Part shown: in pieces, positions 14,617 through 23,412 of the stretch
How the letters are laid out: each line of letters begins with the position of its first letter
Position numbering within the stretch: position 1 is the stretch's first letter
From: Candidatus Brocadiaceae bacterium
GTDB lineage: Bacteria; Planctomycetota; Brocadiia; SM23-32
Reading direction: 5' to 3'
DNA: 37,843 nucleotides
NCBI GenBank assembly: GCA_003551565.1
Contig: PUMZ01000034.1
Location: forward strand, 1-37,843
The notes under the pieces: generated by a model
The model's input: only the letters and a program-made list of their open reading frames with translations
What the model was told of the DNA's origin: nothing
Databases searched by the model: none
Program-made: the position numbers and the translations under genes

Positions 14617-14709
14617 AATTAAAAGTCGAATAATGACAACTGTTTACAATTTATCGGGTTTTGGATTTGCAAACCTATGTTCATAACGGCTTCTTCTACA
14701 GTTAGTTGC

Positions 14710-15153
14710 TCAGAAAGTGAAATGCTGAGGATTTGCAGCATTTCGTAGGAGTGAACGCTCGATTCTCAGCTCTTTCTTTATTTTCGTTACAAGCACATAA
14801 ATGGAGATTGGAATCCAAATACGCGACATGTCCATATAAAGTCCCGACGTAACTCTTTCATCAGGGGCGAGGTCATATATGTTCTCTGGGAGCAGACAAA
14901 ATAGGCGGCAGCAGTTCCGATGATGATCGCTGAGGAAGGCATCAGACCACTGCTTCTTGAGTTCATCTGTCCCCCGGGCCAGATCCGGTATTTCAAGACG
15001 GACCAGTTGCTTTCTCAACCGGGCCAGAGCGGATTTGACACCTTCGGAGCTCTCCTTCTCGCCCCGCAGCCAGGCAGACTCATGGAACGAGATGACTTCT
15101 GCTAAGGCCAGGCCGGCTTCAAGTCTGTTACTCAATTTTTCGTCTCCAGCCAT
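14710..15153 (-). CDS. hypothetical protein (147 aa)
   Basis: The ATG at 15153 has a weak AGG upstream. The 147-residue product is mostly helical and charged (LSNRLEAGLALAEVISFHE, GVKSALARLRKQL). It has a hydrophobic patch WIPISIYVLV near residue 115 and a basic C-terminus. No domain is recognised. It sits between the broken kinase and the tRNA gene, in the segment that replaced the kinase N-lobe, so it may belong to an insertion. The coding call rests on length and plausible composition only. Confidence 0.45.
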   Translation of the reverse strand: MAGDEKLSNRLEAGLALAEVISFHESAWLRGEKESSEGVKSALARLRKQLVRLEIPDLARGTDELKKQWSDAFLSDHHRNCCRLFCLLPENIYDLAPDERVTSGLYMDMSRIWIPISIYVLVTKIKKELRIERSLLRNAANPQHFTF

Positions 15154-15497
15154 ATCAGCCTAATATGCGAGTTACAGTTACAAGTCTGTGCTGTCACTAA
15201 TGCGCTGTCGCTATTATCCACGAATGGATCGCGATTAGCAAGCTTACAGGTGCAGATTCCGACAATTGACACCGATCTTTACTTTGTATTATGATACTGC
15301 GTGCTGGAGGGTGAAGGAGGGGTGGCATCACCGGAGGATATCGGGAGCAGGCAAAAAAAATGAAAGAATCCCCCGAAAAACAGTCCATTTGGCAGTCCAC
15401 AAAAAAACATGAACAGGAAAAAACTTTTGCCGGCACAGATCATCACCGACATATCTTTTTGTTTTTTATAGCTTAAAGAAGCAGCGAAAGCGTATGT
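15154..15497. other. intergenic region upstream of tRNA-Leu
   Basis: No gene is supported. The region contains A- and T-rich tracts (for example 15350-15365 and 15461-15473) that may include the tRNA promoter, but I could not choose a convincing -35/-10 pair. A minus-strand open frame covering this region also runs through the tRNA gene and was rejected. Confidence 0.4.
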
Positions 15498-15586
15498 GCC
15501 AGAGTGGCGGAATGGCAGACGCACCGGTCTCAAAAACCGGTGGGCCCTAAGCGCCCGTGCGGGTTCGAATCCCGCCTCTGGCACCA
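15498..15586 (+). tRNA. tRNA-Leu (anticodon CAA)
   Basis: This is an 89-base class II tRNA. The acceptor stem GCCAGAG pairs with CTCTGGC, followed by A and an encoded CCA. The anticodon stem CCGGT/ACCGG encloses the loop CTCAAAA, giving anticodon CAA (reads UUG). A long variable arm (GGGCCCTAAGCGCCCGT) precedes the T arm GCGGGTTCGAATCCCGC. Confidence 0.96.
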
Positions 15587-15735
15587 CCCCGGACTTTTCC
15601 CAAACATTTATGAAATGGCTGTAATAAAACGGATTAAAGGCCATACAATAGTGTCTCCGGGCAGGGTGACCTGCGGTTGTTTCGCATATCGTCAATTTGC
15701 CGCCAAAGTGGATAACTTCAGCGCCTGAGAACAAC

Positions 15736-17652
15736 ATGCCGAAAAACCTCACGTACAAGATCCTTGAAGAGCACAGAGTGGAAGGACGCCTCATCGCAGG
15801 CGAGAGCATCGGAGTAAGCGTCGACCAAACCCTCACCCAGGACGCAACAGGCACTGTGGCCTACCTGCAATTCGAGGCCATGAATGCCGGACGGGTTCAG
15901 ACGGAGCTTTCGGTGAGCTACGTGGATCACAATACCCTGCAAAGCGGTTTTGAAAATCCGGACGACCATCGTTACCTGCGCAGCGTTGCCGCCCGCTACG
16001 GGATCATCTTCAGCCGGCCCGGCAACGGAATATGCCACCAGGTCCACCTGGAGAGGTTCGCCCGACCCGGAAAGACGCTACTCGGCAGCGACAGCCACAC
16101 GCCGACCGCCGGCGGGATGGGGATGCTCGCCATTGGCGTGGGTGGGCAGGACGTTGCATGTGCAATGGCCGGACTTCCGTTTTTCCTGGCCGTGCCGCAG
16201 GTGGTGCGGGTCGAGCTCAAAGGCGAATTGCAGCCGTGGGTGACGGCTAAAGATGCCATTCTGGAGTTGCTCAGGCGCCTGAGCGTAAAGGGCGGAGTCG
16301 GAAAGGTTTTCGAGTACGGCGGGGGCGGGGTTGAAACTCTCAGCGTGCCGCAACGGGCAACGATGGCGAATATGGGCGCCGAACTGGGGGCGACCACCAG
16401 CGTGTTCCCCGCCGATGAGCGCACCCTCGACTGGCTAACCCGCCAGGGGCGCCGGGACGACGACCGACCGCTCCGGGCGGATGATGATGCACCATACGAC
16501 GAAGTCGTTGAGCTCGATCTCTCAAAGATCGAACCGCTCATCGCCCTCCCGCACAGCCCCGACAACGTCAGGCCCGTCCGCGAGGTGGCAGGAAGGACGG
16601 TGGATCAGGTATGTATCGGAAGCTGCACCAACTCTTCCCTGCATGACCTCTGCACCGTCGGCGAATTGCTGCGCGGCAGGGCCGTCCATCCCGACGTTAG
16701 CCTGGGTATATCGCCCGGTTCGCAGCAGATTTTGCAACTCATAACCGAACGCAGTGCACTGGAGGCGATGATCGGAGCCGGAGCCCGGATCCTCGAATCC
16801 GCCTGCGGACCATGTATCGGAATGGGGTTCTCGCCCCCCAGCGGCGGTGTGAGCCTGCGAACGTTCAACAGAAACTTTGAAGGCCGCACCGGCACGGCCG
16901 ATGCGCTTTCTCACCTGTGCAGCCCCGAAACTGCCGTTGCGTCGGCCCTCAAAGGCGTCATCACCGATCCGCGCGATCTCGGCCGCCCGCCCGCCGTCGA
17001 TGAACCCGACAGCTATCCCGTCCCCACAAGCCTCCTGATCCATCCGCCTGCAGACGGATCGGAGGTCGAGATAGTCCGCGGCCCCAACATCAAGCCGATC
17101 CCGACCCGCGACGCACTGCCCGACAGCGTCCGGGGAAACGTCCTGCTGAAAGTCGGCGATAATATCACTACGGATCATATCATGCCCGCAGGAAGCAAAA
17201 TACTGCCGCTCCGTTCGAACATACCGGCCATCAGCGAATACGTCTTCCAGCCGGTCGATCCGGATTTTGCGGCGCGCGCAAAACAACAAGGCGGCGGATT
17301 CATAACGGGCGGCGAAAACTACGGACAGGGATCCAGCCGTGAACATGCAGCGCTCGCACCGATGTACCTGGGCATCATCGCCGTTATCGCCAGAAGCTTC
17401 GCACGCATTCACCGCTCGAACCTGATCAACTTCGGCATCCTGCCGCTCACCTTCGTATCCGGAAACGATTATGAACGGACAGGGCTCAACGACCGGCTGC
17501 AGATAACAGGGCTCCATGACGGGCTCAATTCGGGCACCATCAGCGTCCGGAATCTGACCGGCGCCTATGAATTCCAGGTCAGGTGCGAATTGAGCGACAG
17601 GGAGAGGGAGATCGCGAGAGCAGGCGGAAGGCTCAACATGGTGAAAAGCTGA
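15736..17652 (+). CDS. aconitate hydratase
   Basis: The 638-residue product starts at ATG 15736 (MPKNLTYKILEEH; no strong ribosome binding site). It interconverts citrate and isocitrate in the TCA cycle with a [4Fe-4S] cluster. The cluster cysteines are in CIGSCTNSS (about residue 297) and ESACGPCIGMG (about 356 and 359). Substrate-binding stretches include GSDSHTPTAGG, GDNITTDHIMPAGS and NYGQGSSREHAALAP. The large and small subunit-like parts are fused, and the length (shorter than the 890-residue AcnA) matches the compact putative-aconitase type. It lies alone downstream of tRNA-Leu. An activity on homologous substrates such as homoaconitate cannot be excluded by eye. Confidence 0.9.
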   Translation: MPKNLTYKILEEHRVEGRLIAGESIGVSVDQTLTQDATGTVAYLQFEAMNAGRVQTELSVSYVDHNTLQSGFENPDDHRYLRSVAARYGIIFSRPGNGICHQVHLERFARPGKTLLGSDSHTPTAGGMGMLAIGVGGQDVACAMAGLPFFLAVPQVVRVELKGELQPWVTAKDAILELLRRLSVKGGVGKVFEYGGGGVETLSVPQRATMANMGAELGATTSVFPADERTLDWLTRQGRRDDDRPLRADDDAPYDEVVELDLSKIEPLIALPHSPDNVRPVREVAGRTVDQVCIGSCTNSSLHDLCTVGELLRGRAVHPDVSLGISPGSQQILQLITERSALEAMIGAGARILESACGPCIGMGFSPPSGGVSLRTFNRNFEGRTGTADALSHLCSPETAVASALKGVITDPRDLGRPPAVDEPDSYPVPTSLLIHPPADGSEVEIVRGPNIKPIPTRDALPDSVRGNVLLKVGDNITTDHIMPAGSKILPLRSNIPAISEYVFQPVDPDFAARAKQQGGGFITGGENYGQGSSREHAALAPMYLGIIAVIARSFARIHRSNLINFGILPLTFVSGNDYERTGLNDRLQITGLHDGLNSGTISVRNLTGAYEFQVRCELSDREREIARAGGRLNMVKS

Positions 17653-17655
17653 ATT

Positions 17656-17743
17656 CGTTCCTGATCCGCTGAAAGAGGACCGACGCCCGCAGGAACGTGG
17701 TTCAGTTGAGGGACCATGGATTGCTTTCGTGCTGGAAGAAAGC
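17656..17743. terminator. hairpin-rich convergent intergenic spacer
   Basis: CGTTCCTG (17656-17663) pairs with CAGGAACG (17690-17697), and GCTTTC (17723-17728) pairs with GAAAGC (17738-17743). They lie between the convergent aconitase and EEP-family genes, so a terminator role is plausible. No T run follows either stem. Confidence 0.35.
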
Positions 17744-17757
17744 CCAACCTCCGTCCG

Positions 17758-18534
17758 TCAGGGTGTCACCTCAATGCAAGCACCCACGAAATAGTGATCG
17801 CTGGGGAATCGCCCGTTTCTTGAGTCGGTGATCACCTCGGCGTCGTTCGCCGCCATCTCCCCGCGCATAAATATCCAGTCCATTTTCCCGACTTCGGAAC
17901 GGCACTGCGGTCCGTGAAAACCATGGAAGGTCGAGCCGGGGTTGTCCGTTCCATGCACTGCTGCGTAGGTGTCCACCCATCCGCCTTTCTTGAAAACATC
18001 AATGGCCCTGTTCCCGAAATCACAATTCATATCACCTGTGAGAACCTGGGGGTAGTCCGCAGGATAAGCTTCGGTGTCCTCGACAATCAGCTCCGCCTGG
18101 TGCTCCCGGGCACGCTGGCTGATATGGTCCAGATGGGTGTTGACCACCCTGAATTCCGCTCCGGTCGCCGTCTCTTCAAGCCGGACCCAATTCGCCAGGC
18201 GCACGCAGCGGCTGTTCCACGAGCTGGAACCCGCCACATGGGGCGTCTGCGAGAGCCAGTACCCGCCCGCGGATATCGGGCGGCAGCTGCCGGCGCGGTA
18301 GAAAATGCTGTTCATGGGATTCCGGCCTGCCGGCTCATCGACCATGGCGTATGACCGGAATTCGGGAAACATCGCGGTGAGGTCGTCGAACTGTTCCGCC
18401 CACACCTCCTGGAAGCAGATGACATCCGGAGCACGGGATGTTATGACTTCGCCGCAGAAATCTTTGCGATATTCCCAACCGTTATCGCCGTCATCGGCGC
18501 CGTAGCACCGTATATTGCAGGTGAGTATGTTCAT
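17758..18534 (-). CDS. endonuclease/exonuclease/phosphatase family hydrolase
   Basis: The 258-residue product carries all EEP-fold motifs: CNIR at the start, FQEV with E43, VNTHLDH, LTGDMN, KMDWIF and PSDHYFV. The catalytic metal-binding Glu, Asp, Asn and His are present. Members cleave phosphodiesters in nucleic acids, lipids or phosphoinositides. Standalone bacterial proteins of this size without a signal peptide usually have unknown substrates. The product starts directly with the first beta strand and so looks cytoplasmic. It follows the M23-like gene on the same strand after 263 bases and is probably a separate or weakly linked unit. Confidence 0.85.
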   Translation of the reverse strand: MNILTCNIRCYGADDGDNGWEYRKDFCGEVITSRAPDVICFQEVWAEQFDDLTAMFPEFRSYAMVDEPAGRNPMNSIFYRAGSCRPISAGGYWLSQTPHVAGSSSWNSRCVRLANWVRLEETATGAEFRVVNTHLDHISQRAREHQAELIVEDTEAYPADYPQVLTGDMNCDFGNRAIDVFKKGGWVDTYAAVHGTDNPGSTFHGFHGPQCRSEVGKMDWIFMRGEMAANDAEVITDSRNGRFPSDHYFVGACIEVTP

Positions 18535-18797
18535 GTCGGGCCGGCCTCCTCATATCCGCATGTTCCAGGATCAACACATTGCGTTCTACAAGCCTTACAA
18601 ATCCTCATCCTTTTTCAAAACGGAGATTGAAAAAGAATTAACAGTACGACTTAAACGGCGAGACGGCTCCGCAGACAGGAGAAACGTCTGTGTTACCTCA
18701 AAGCCAACAATTTGTCGCCAACGCTAAAACATTAAAATTCTATACATAAAAAGGTTATGGCAAATATCGTGGATTGCGCAACAGGCTCTGCCACGCA

Positions 18798-19712
18798 TCA
18801 ACCTGAAGGATTGTTATGCGCCGGGTCCCGGTCTTTGTACATTTGCCAGAACAATATCCAGGGATCCAGCAGTATGGTCTCGCCGTAATCATGGATTTTG
18901 AACACAAAATGGCTGTGGTCGGCGGCCCCCGAAAGAACGCCGGCGCCGCGCGCGAACTGCCGGCCTTTTTCTATGGGTGTATGCTCCCTGACGGTCAGCT
19001 CGGTCATGTGATGGGCCTGGAGTATCCACTCGGCCCCGTTCGGCCAGCGGCGGATGCCGCGCCAGCGGTTGTTGTTATGGCCCATCTCCAGGCTGTTGAA
19101 ATAGAAATGGTCGTCGATATCCACCGGCGCCCGGAGCGGAGTGCCCGGCGGGTGGTTGATGTCCAGCCCCCCGTGGGCGGAGGCGCCGTTGTAGGCGCCG
19201 AGCCAGCAGTCCTCGCCACGGTAGCAGTCTTCGATCTTCAGGCCGCCCTCCGGCAACGGGCACCAGGGGTGCATGCGGTCGGGGCAGATGCGCAGCGAGC
19301 TGTCCTGCAAAGCCAGACGCGCCTGTTTGTACCCGCTCTCGCCGCGCCCCCTGTTCATCCTGCAGGGACCATGCGTTTCGGAAAGAAAATCGAAAATATC
19401 ATCCACCGCGTCCAGCCAGATATGCACGCCCTCGATCTCCCAGGGTTCATAGAAGCTCCGCTGCGTGGAAACCTCACGCTCCAGCGTATGTTCGTGTCCA
19501 TTGATCCTGAGCGTGCAATCAAAACGGTAGTCGGTTCGGCCGGCCTCCTCCCCCGTCTTCAACTGTTGCAGCGTTGTGTTGATAACCTGCGCGGAGGTCG
19601 ACAGCAACTCGATCCGCACAACGCGTCCGTCCGCCAGTTCGAACTCTTCGGTCTCCCCGCGGTCCATCTCGATTGCTGTGAGTGTATCTTTGGCTTTGCG
19701 TTTCATGATCAA
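18798..19712 (-). CDS. M23-like (LytM-fold) metallopeptidase-like protein
   Basis: The 304-residue product starts at TTG 19712 or ATG 19706. The N-terminal 110 residues are a polar domain of unknown type. The C-terminal half carries the M23 zinc signature: H180 and D184 in AHGGLD (HxxxD) and HSH at 266-268 (HxH), with H234/H235 in QAHHMTEL as candidate catalytic histidine. M23 enzymes normally cut peptidoglycan cross-links, but no signal peptide is seen here, so a cytoplasmic or carbohydrate-binding role is possible. It starts three bases after the GH130 gene and is surely co-transcribed with it. The pairing suggests a shared polysaccharide or glycan task (inference). Confidence 0.65.
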   Translation of the reverse strand: MIMKRKAKDTLTAIEMDRGETEEFELADGRVVRIELLSTSAQVINTTLQQLKTGEEAGRTDYRFDCTLRINGHEHTLEREVSTQRSFYEPWEIEGVHIWLDAVDDIFDFLSETHGPCRMNRGRGESGYKQARLALQDSSLRICPDRMHPWCPLPEGGLKIEDCYRGEDCWLGAYNGASAHGGLDINHPPGTPLRAPVDIDDHFYFNSLEMGHNNNRWRGIRRWPNGAEWILQAHHMTELTVREHTPIEKGRQFARGAGVLSGAADHSHFVFKIHDYGETILLDPWILFWQMYKDRDPAHNNPSG

Positions 19713-19715
19713 TTG

Positions 19716-20690
19716 TTATTCCATTGCGTTTCCGTTCAGGCAGAGTGCGATCAATTCGTCCACGTGCGCGGTAGCAAGGCACTCGACGGTATCGGCCGCC
19801 CCGTAGTAAATTTTCACCTCCCCGTCGGGTTCGAGAATCATGCCGCCGGGAAACAGAACATGGCCGCGATAACCGTTCAGTTCATACTCCGCCTCCGGCG
19901 TCATCAACGGTTCGCCGGAGATGCCGACGACCTTCCAGGGCCGTTCGATATCGAGCAGCATAATCCCTATGGTGTAGGTCTTATGCCACCCCGTGTGCCA
20001 CGCAGGCAGTTCTTCATTCGTACCGATGTTGACGGCATGGAATGTTGTCAGCCATCCCGCCCGGGTCCGGACCGGGGGTGCGCCGGGTCCGATTTTCGCA
20101 TTGCACCAGGGCACCTGTTCCGACCCGAGCACCAGTTGTGTGTTGCCCCAGTAAGCGCAATCCGGCGAGTCCGAAAACCACAGATCAAAATTCTCCGGAC
20201 CGCCGCGCCCGTAAATCGGGAATGGCCTCTCCAGCCGCAGAAACTTCCCATCCCGCTTCTCCGGGAAAAGAACCATGTTGCGGTTATCGGGCGCCGAAAG
20301 GCTCAGAACCTCCCAGCGGTCGAAGTCGTCCGTAACAGCGATCCCTCCACGGATGCCATGCCTGGTGTCAACCGCAAAACAGAGGTAGCAGCGTCCGTCG
20401 ATGACGGTGAGTCGGGGATCGTAGGCCCTGCTTATCTCTTCACTCTTCCACTCGATCCACGGCTGCGGTGCGGGCTCCCAGGCTATCCCGTCGTCCGAAT
20501 AAGCAACCCCCATATTGGTGCCGACAATTTTTCTGCTGCCGGGCCGGTCGCCGTAGTCGTTACGGAAAACCATGACATATTTTCCCTGGAATCTGGCAAC
20601 GCCCGCATTGAAGATCAAAGTCGCCGGATAGGGTATCCTCCCGGCCGTCAGGAGCGGGTTTTCGGGACACCGTTCCACACAATTGTTCAT
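19716..20690 (-). CDS. GH130-family glycosidase / mannoside phosphorylase-like protein
   Basis: The 324-residue product starts at ATG 20690 (MNNCVERCPENPLL; GGAG nine bases upstream). It has the five-bladed propeller pattern of family GH130: NPLLTAGRIPYPATLIFNAGV, VMVFRNDYGDRP, GVAYSDDGI, RAYDPRLT, GRGGPENFDLWFSDSPD, and a late LPAWHTGWHK and YYGAADTVECLATAHV. Most GH130 enzymes phosphorolyse beta-mannosides such as mannosyl-glucose or mannan oligosaccharides, and some hydrolyse. The lack of a signal peptide from this start means cytoplasmic action. A longer frame to 20810 exists but lacks a ribosome binding site. It heads an operon with the M23-like gene. Confidence 0.85.
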   Translation of the reverse strand: MNNCVERCPENPLLTAGRIPYPATLIFNAGVARFQGKYVMVFRNDYGDRPGSRKIVGTNMGVAYSDDGIAWEPAPQPWIEWKSEEISRAYDPRLTVIDGRCYLCFAVDTRHGIRGGIAVTDDFDRWEVLSLSAPDNRNMVLFPEKRDGKFLRLERPFPIYGRGGPENFDLWFSDSPDCAYWGNTQLVLGSEQVPWCNAKIGPGAPPVRTRAGWLTTFHAVNIGTNEELPAWHTGWHKTYTIGIMLLDIERPWKVVGISGEPLMTPEAEYELNGYRGHVLFPGGMILEPDGEVKIYYGAADTVECLATAHVDELIALCLNGNAME

Positions 20691-21328
20691 TTTCACTGAC
20701 TCCCCGGATGCTATGGTTTGCACATACGATGGCGTATGGCCGTCATCAAACTGCGGGCGCCGTCCGTGCGGTTCAGCAAACGCCGGTTTGGACACCATTA
20801 TACTAACCATGTTTTGCCCCTACGTCAAGACAGGGGGATATATCGCCCCGATCCCGAAAACGCGACCGTCCGGCACATGGCACTGAATAGCCCGCATATT
20901 CACAACCAAACAAAATAAAAAGGCAACAGCAGTATGATGGGTCGCTTTCTTCAGGATTCAAGATTCTACACTGTGTATCGGCGCCTGAGAAACGGCGGTT
21001 GACCTGCCTTCTGCAGGCAGGCCCTGCGGGCGCGTCATCAGCGGCACATCTGCAACACCGGAACGCGTGAAAAAGCGGAATGTTTTCCGGAGACAGGCGT
21101 CTGCCCACCGTTTTCTTTTCGCATAAGACGTTCTCTGTGATACAATAGAATAGATATGTTGCATCCTTGCCCCTGAAAGCAATGCATGTTTTCGGGAACA
21201 TTTTTGCAACTGACGCATCTAATAAAGTAAGTCGCTACGCAATAGCTGTTCATTTCTGCAAACAGTATGCTTTATTCCAAATCCAAGAACAAGCATGCCA
21301 ATCTCATATTCAAAGAAGGAGGCAGAGA
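20691..21328. other. intergenic region between divergent GH130 operon and serpin gene
   Basis: No gene is supported. It holds the GH130 promoter candidate, a six-bp hairpin CCTGCC-7-GGCAGG at 21003-21021, and a plus-strand TACAAT at 21141-21146 that could serve the serpin gene with a poor -35. A minus-strand frame at 20803-21201 has no start signal and unlikely composition. Confidence 0.4.
20797..20828 (-). promoter_or_regulatory. candidate promoter of the GH130 operon
   Basis: A perfect TATAAT (20802-20797) lies about 100 bases upstream of the GH130 start on the minus strand. TTGACG (20828-20823) is a good -35 but is 20 bases away, longer than the usual 16-18, so the promoter may need an activator or use another -35. 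Confidence 0.4.
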
Positions 21329-22999
21329 ATGCGTATTTTACACAGGCTTGAGGGAATCGGAACGTTAGCAGCGCTTTGCAGTGTGGTGTTGGCACTTTCA
21401 GTGACCTCCGGGGCTCCGGCGAATGGGGATGAAGGTGACGGGAGCGCAAAAGCCGAAAGCGTGGCCGAAGGAAACACCCGCTTTGCCCTTGATCTTTACG
21501 GGCAGCTGAAAGAGGCCGAGGGCAACCTCTTTTTCTCTCCTTACAGCATCTCCACCGCCCTGGCCATGACGTACGCCGGCGCACGGGGCGGGACACAGGA
21601 GCAGATGGGCCGGGCCCTGCGTTTTTCCCTCGATCAGCCGGAGCTGCATCCGGCCTTTGCGGCCCTGGCCGGGGAGCTGGAAAGGGTTCAAACGGAAGGG
21701 AATGTCGAACTCAACATCGCCAACTCCCTCTGGCCGCAGGAAGATTATGATTTCCTGCAGGAATACCTGGATCTTGTCGAAAAGCATTATGGAGCACCCA
21801 TCATTCCCGTGGACTACAGACGGGCCGAGGCGGCGGCGGAGGCTATCAACGCCTGGGTGGAGGATGAGACCGGGGGGCTGATAAAAGACCTCATCGGCCC
21901 CGACGCCCTGGACCAGCTGACCCGCCTGGTGCTGGCAAACGCCATCTATTTCAAGGGTGACTGGGCAACCCCGTTCGAAGAGGATCGAACAGAGGATGCA
22001 CCTTTCCATTTTGGCGAAGACAAAACTGTGGACGTGCCCATGATGCACCAGAAAAACCATCTTCCCTATGCCGAGGCCGATGGCGTCCAAATACTTGAGC
22101 TGCCCTATAAAGGCGGCGACGTCTCCATGCTGGTGTTCCTGCCGGAGGAGAAAGGCGATCTCGGCCGGGTTGAAGAGATGCTGACCGCCGAGCCCGGGCG
22201 GCTCCGGGAATGGACGCAGGAGCTGCGCCGCCGGGAAGTGGAGGTCTACTTCCCGAAGTTCACAATGGAATGGGGCCCCCAATCGCTCGAACCCCACCTC
22301 AAAGCCCTTGGGATGGAGGACGCATTCGAGCACGGCAACGCCGATTTCTCCGGTATGGACGGAAGCCGTGAGCTCTACATCAAGGACGTGGTGCATAAGG
22401 CATTCGTTGAGGTCGACGAAAAGGGCACCGAAGCGGCCGCAGCCACCGGCGTCATTGTGGGAGTCACATCCGTCGGTCCCCCGCCGCCCGTCTTCCGGGC
22501 GGACCATCCGTTCCTCTTCGTCATCCGCGAAAACACAACCGGCAGCCCGCTGTTCATCGGCCGCGTGAGCGAGCCGGAAAAAACCGGGGCCGTGGACACC
22601 GGCGCCGGTGGTGAGGAGCTCGAATTCGTCAAAGAATCCGGCGGCGCCCTGGCTGATATTGAAACAGGCCCCTCCACACATGTCACGCGCGGCAGGACGG
22701 AGTGGGAAGAGGAAATATGGGCGCGTATAACGGCCCCGCGCACGCCCCGTCCCGATGCGCCGGAAATCGATTTTGGAAAACATATGGTACTGACCGTATT
22801 CATGGGCCGCAGGCCCTCGGGCGGTTACAGTGTCAGAATTGAGTCCGTTCGCGAATTGGAGGACAGGGTCGAAGTCCGTTACTCCACCTCCGCGCCCGGC
22901 CCCGGCGACATGGTGACGATGGCGATCACATCGCCCTATCACTACGTCGTCGTACCGGCGGTCGGGGACAATAAGGAAGTGAATTTTATCGAACAATGA
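21329..22999 (+). CDS. secreted serpin with C-terminal PrcB-like domain
   Basis: The 556-residue product starts at ATG 21329, with AAGGAGG six bases upstream. Residues 1-30 are a signal peptide (LAALCSVVLALSVTSGAPA). Residues about 45-415 form a serpin, with NLFFSPYSISTALAMTYAGARG, LVLANAIYFKGDW, the hinge EKGTEAAAATG and the closing DHPFLFVIRENTTGSPLFIGRV. The alanine-rich hinge is the inhibitory type. Counting from the hinge puts P1-P1' at Thr-Ser, which would suit elastase- or subtilisin-like targets. After a linker, residues about 440-556 match a PrcB-type domain (MGRRPSGGYSVRIESV, YVVVPAV). Both parts are protease-related, so it likely protects the envelope or surroundings from proteases. 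Confidence 0.9.
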   Translation: MRILHRLEGIGTLAALCSVVLALSVTSGAPANGDEGDGSAKAESVAEGNTRFALDLYGQLKEAEGNLFFSPYSISTALAMTYAGARGGTQEQMGRALRFSLDQPELHPAFAALAGELERVQTEGNVELNIANSLWPQEDYDFLQEYLDLVEKHYGAPIIPVDYRRAEAAAEAINAWVEDETGGLIKDLIGPDALDQLTRLVLANAIYFKGDWATPFEEDRTEDAPFHFGEDKTVDVPMMHQKNHLPYAEADGVQILELPYKGGDVSMLVFLPEEKGDLGRVEEMLTAEPGRLREWTQELRRREVEVYFPKFTMEWGPQSLEPHLKALGMEDAFEHGNADFSGMDGSRELYIKDVVHKAFVEVDEKGTEAAAATGVIVGVTSVGPPPPVFRADHPFLFVIRENTTGSPLFIGRVSEPEKTGAVDTGAGGEELEFVKESGGALADIETGPSTHVTRGRTEWEEEIWARITAPRTPRPDAPEIDFGKHMVLTVFMGRRPSGGYSVRIESVRELEDRVEVRYSTSAPGPGDMVTMAITSPYHYVVVPAVGDNKEVNFIEQ

Positions 23000-23412
23000 G
23001 CGGCACATGCATCTTTAACTTTCAACTGTTACTTACCGGATACCGGGAAACGTTACCTGACCGCCCGGTTCTTTGGAGATGCCGGATGAAATAGGAAAAA
23101 GTTCTTGTCCCGCCCAACTGTGCCCCCCCCATTTGCAGGTCGCAACATACTGCCGGGCGCGATGGACCGGTCGTTTGCAGTCCATTGAAGATTGCATTAA
23201 AATGGGTCAAATTGCATGAAAGACCCGAGCAAGCGCGGAATCCGGCTTCCCGGGGCATGTGCCGGATGGGTCGGAGATGCCGCCATTTGTCCCCAGGCCT
23301 TCGATCTCCCCACTCAACGAGAGTGCCGGGAGACAACGGGGTGCAGCGACAGACCGTTCGAGGGAGGCGGACACGTCTGCTCACAGTCCAACCAGAAACG
23401 ACGGGAAAGGCA
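23000..23412. other. intergenic region between serpin and PHP genes
   Basis: No gene is supported; frames across it lack start signals. A plausible plus-strand promoter lies at 23175-23203 (TTGCAG, 17 bases, TAAAAT), giving a leader of about 200 bases before the PHP gene. A C run at about 23125-23132 is notable but unexplained. Confidence 0.4.
23175..23203 (+). promoter_or_regulatory. candidate promoter for the PHP gene
   Basis: TTGCAG (23175-23180) and TAAAAT (23198-23203) are separated by exactly 17 bases. Confidence 0.4.

Noticed and set aside
9650-15215. 13-bp direct repeat CGCTGTCGCTATT at 9650 and 15203 flanking the kinase block
   Set aside because: Several 13-mers are expected to recur by chance in a window this long, and no other boundary feature accompanies them.
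15498-15586. tRNA-Leu as attachment site of the island
   Set aside because: No second copy of the tRNA 3' end is visible, and an element integrated at the 3' end would lie on the aconitase side, not toward the island.
18816-20699. 627-codon plus-strand open frame
   Set aside because: It is the antisense shadow of the GH130 and M23-like genes, spans both of them, and shows no domain.
21398-23008. 536-codon minus-strand open frame
   Set aside because: It is antisense to the serpin-PrcB gene, which has a perfect ribosome binding site and clear motifs.
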